From Lutibacter sp. (GTDB lineage Bacteria; Bacteroidota; Bacteroidia; Flavobacteriales; Flavobacteriaceae): a DNA stretch of 7,543 nucleotides. The translations under genes and the position numbers were made by a program. Shown one piece after another: positions 6,399 through 7,543 of this stretch. Positions within the stretch are counted from its first letter, which is position 1. The number at the start of each line of letters is the position of its first letter. The stretch covers positions 1-7,543 of the forward strand of contig SDWL01000095.1 of the NCBI GenBank assembly GCA_004195315.1. The letters are read 5' to 3'. Under the pieces are notes generated by a model that ran no database searches, was not told where the DNA came from, and saw nothing but the letters and a program-made list of their open reading frames with translations.

Positions 6399-7524
6399 TT
6401 ATATGAACCAATTCCAAACAACTCCAAAACGTACCGTTAAATCTCTATAAGGATAGTTTGGAGCAGAATAATAGTTTCTGCCAGTAAAACTAGCATTTAG
6501 GTTCTCAACTTTTAAATAGATACGAGTTCTACGTATTTGTGCATTAGCGAAAAAATCTAGAACTGGGAAATTCCCTATTTCGGTATCGTTTTGTAATACA
6601 AATTCACTTAATAAAGGATTGTATGCATTGGCTTTAAATGAAGTGAAATATTTGAATGTTATACCTGTTTGTAAATACATTGGTTTCCCTTTAAAAACAT
6701 GGCTAGCGTAGTATAAAGTATTTCTTGTTACTATTTGTGGAACTCTAAAAAATGCTTCACCTTTTAAAACATTTTGGTACATAATAGTATTATCTAGCGT
6801 GAATTTTCTGAAGTTAATAGCTTTGTTAGCTTTCACTTTAAAATAATTTAAAGTTTCATTGGTTTGAACAGGCTTAGAATTTTTATCAAAATAAGCATAA
6901 TTATCAATTAAATTGTAAGTAGCTTTTAAATTCCCCCATTTATTAGATTTAAATTCAACACCAACCGTTGAAATTTCTTCATTGTTAAAATCATTTTGCC
7001 AATTGTAATCTAAATAATCACTTTGGTATAAAAGTTTATTAAAATCTGGAGTTTTAGATGCGAATTCAGCAAATCCTTTAAAGCTAAAAATACTATCTTT
7101 TTTTACCATTGCAGAGGCTTTAATAGCGCTTCCAGTTATATCGCCAACTATAATTGAAGTGGCATCAGCATTTAAATGAATTTTTCCAAATTTAATTTTC
7201 CAATCGGCACCAACAGCAATTGCATTTCCTTTTAATTTATCAGATATTGTTTGAGAATCATAAAATAAAATGCTATTGTAATGATAGTTGTAATTAAAGT
7301 AATTAATTTTAGCTTTTAAGTTACCTGTATAAGCTGAATTTAATTGTAAATAAAACTGATTGTCTAGTTTTTGATAGGAAGTATGGTCGCCTATAGTAGA
7401 CTCAAAAGCATCTCCAAAAATTGCGTTAGCACCAGTTTGTATAAATCTGTAATGTTGGGTTTCATACATAAAAGTATGTCCAAGTTTTAATTCAGAATAG
7501 GTTTGTCTATCAAGAGTTATTAAT
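6399..7524 (-). CDS. Putative outer-membrane porin (Bacteroidota Porin_10 type), C-terminal part
   Basis: This 3'-complete, 5'-truncated frame has about 375 genuine codons, with stop TAA at 6401-6399. The sequence is full of short alternating polar/aromatic stretches typical of outer-membrane beta-strands (for example AKINYFNYNYHYNSILFY, TVGVEFKSNKWGNLKATYNL, AQIRRTRIYLKVENLNA). It ends in an aromatic strand, YPYRDLTVRFGVVWNWFI, the form seen at the C-terminus of flavobacterial 'putative porin' proteins. Those proteins are usually about 600-700 residues, so roughly the N-terminal 40-45%, including any signal peptide, lies beyond the window. The in-frame peptide MCIRDR at 7541-7524 is adapter translation and not a start. 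The transported substrate is unknown. It is convergent with the NhaC-type gene. Confidence 0.75.
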
Positions 7525-7543
7525 CTGTCTCTTATACACATCT
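7525..7543 (-). other. Tn5/Nextera mosaic-end adapter, right end (not genomic)
   Basis: The last 19 bases read CTGTCTCTTATACACATCT, the exact reverse complement of the first 19. It is library adapter, so the true genomic sequence stops at 7524. Its reverse-strand translation gives the spurious start MCIRDR fused to the porin fragment. Confidence 0.98.

Noticed and set aside
1..7543. Terminal inverted repeats of 19 bp, as if the whole window were a transposon
   Set aside because: The sequence is exactly the Tn5 mosaic end used as a library adapter, there is no transposase in the window, and both ends cut genes in mid-frame. It is a preparation artefact.

Overview
The window is a low-GC, AT-rich bacterial segment that looks like Bacteroidota, most likely marine or animal-associated Flavobacteriaceae. 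Four things suggest this: A-rich leaders instead of Shine-Dalgarno sites, strong AAA/TTA/ATT codon use, DUF3857/transglutaminase-like exported proteins in tandem, and a C-terminal fragment of a flavobacterial-type putative porin. Genus is not decidable from this sequence alone.

Both extremities are not genomic. Positions 1-19 and 7525-7543 are the Tn5/Nextera mosaic-end adapter in opposite orientations. They cut two genes artificially: the one ending at 143, and the porin running off the right end. They also create a false N-terminus, MCIRDR, on the porin.

Layout from left to right: (1) the 3' tail of a probable DUF3857 paralogue (20-143, +), followed 3 bp later by a complete exported DUF3857/transglutaminase-like protein (147-2168, +) whose catalytic Cys and His positions are substituted. 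(2) An exported YceI-family lipid-binding protein (2265-2843, +), ending in a strong bidirectional hairpin terminator that it shares with a convergent gene. (3) An Lrp/AsnC regulator (2893-3357, -), divergent from a PLP-dependent methionine gamma-lyase-like enzyme (3513-4712, +). (4) A terminator-like hairpin, then an NhaC-family transporter (4859-6331, +). (5) The convergent C-terminal part of a putative porin (6399-7524, -).

The most coherent functional unit is the central one: an Lrp-type amino-acid-sensing regulator, a sulfur-amino-acid lyase and an NhaC-family carrier. I read it as a sulfur-amino-acid (probably methionine) uptake and degradation module controlled from the 155-bp divergent promoter region. 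The flanking genes are envelope proteins: periplasmic or outer-membrane exported proteins and an outer-membrane beta-barrel.

I saw no RNA genes, IS elements, CRISPR arrays or phage genes. No wholly new system is evident. The points worth following are the inactive-looking transglutaminase domain, the regulator-lyase-carrier module with a non-canonical active-site residue, several inverted repeats in intergenic DNA, and the adapter artefact.
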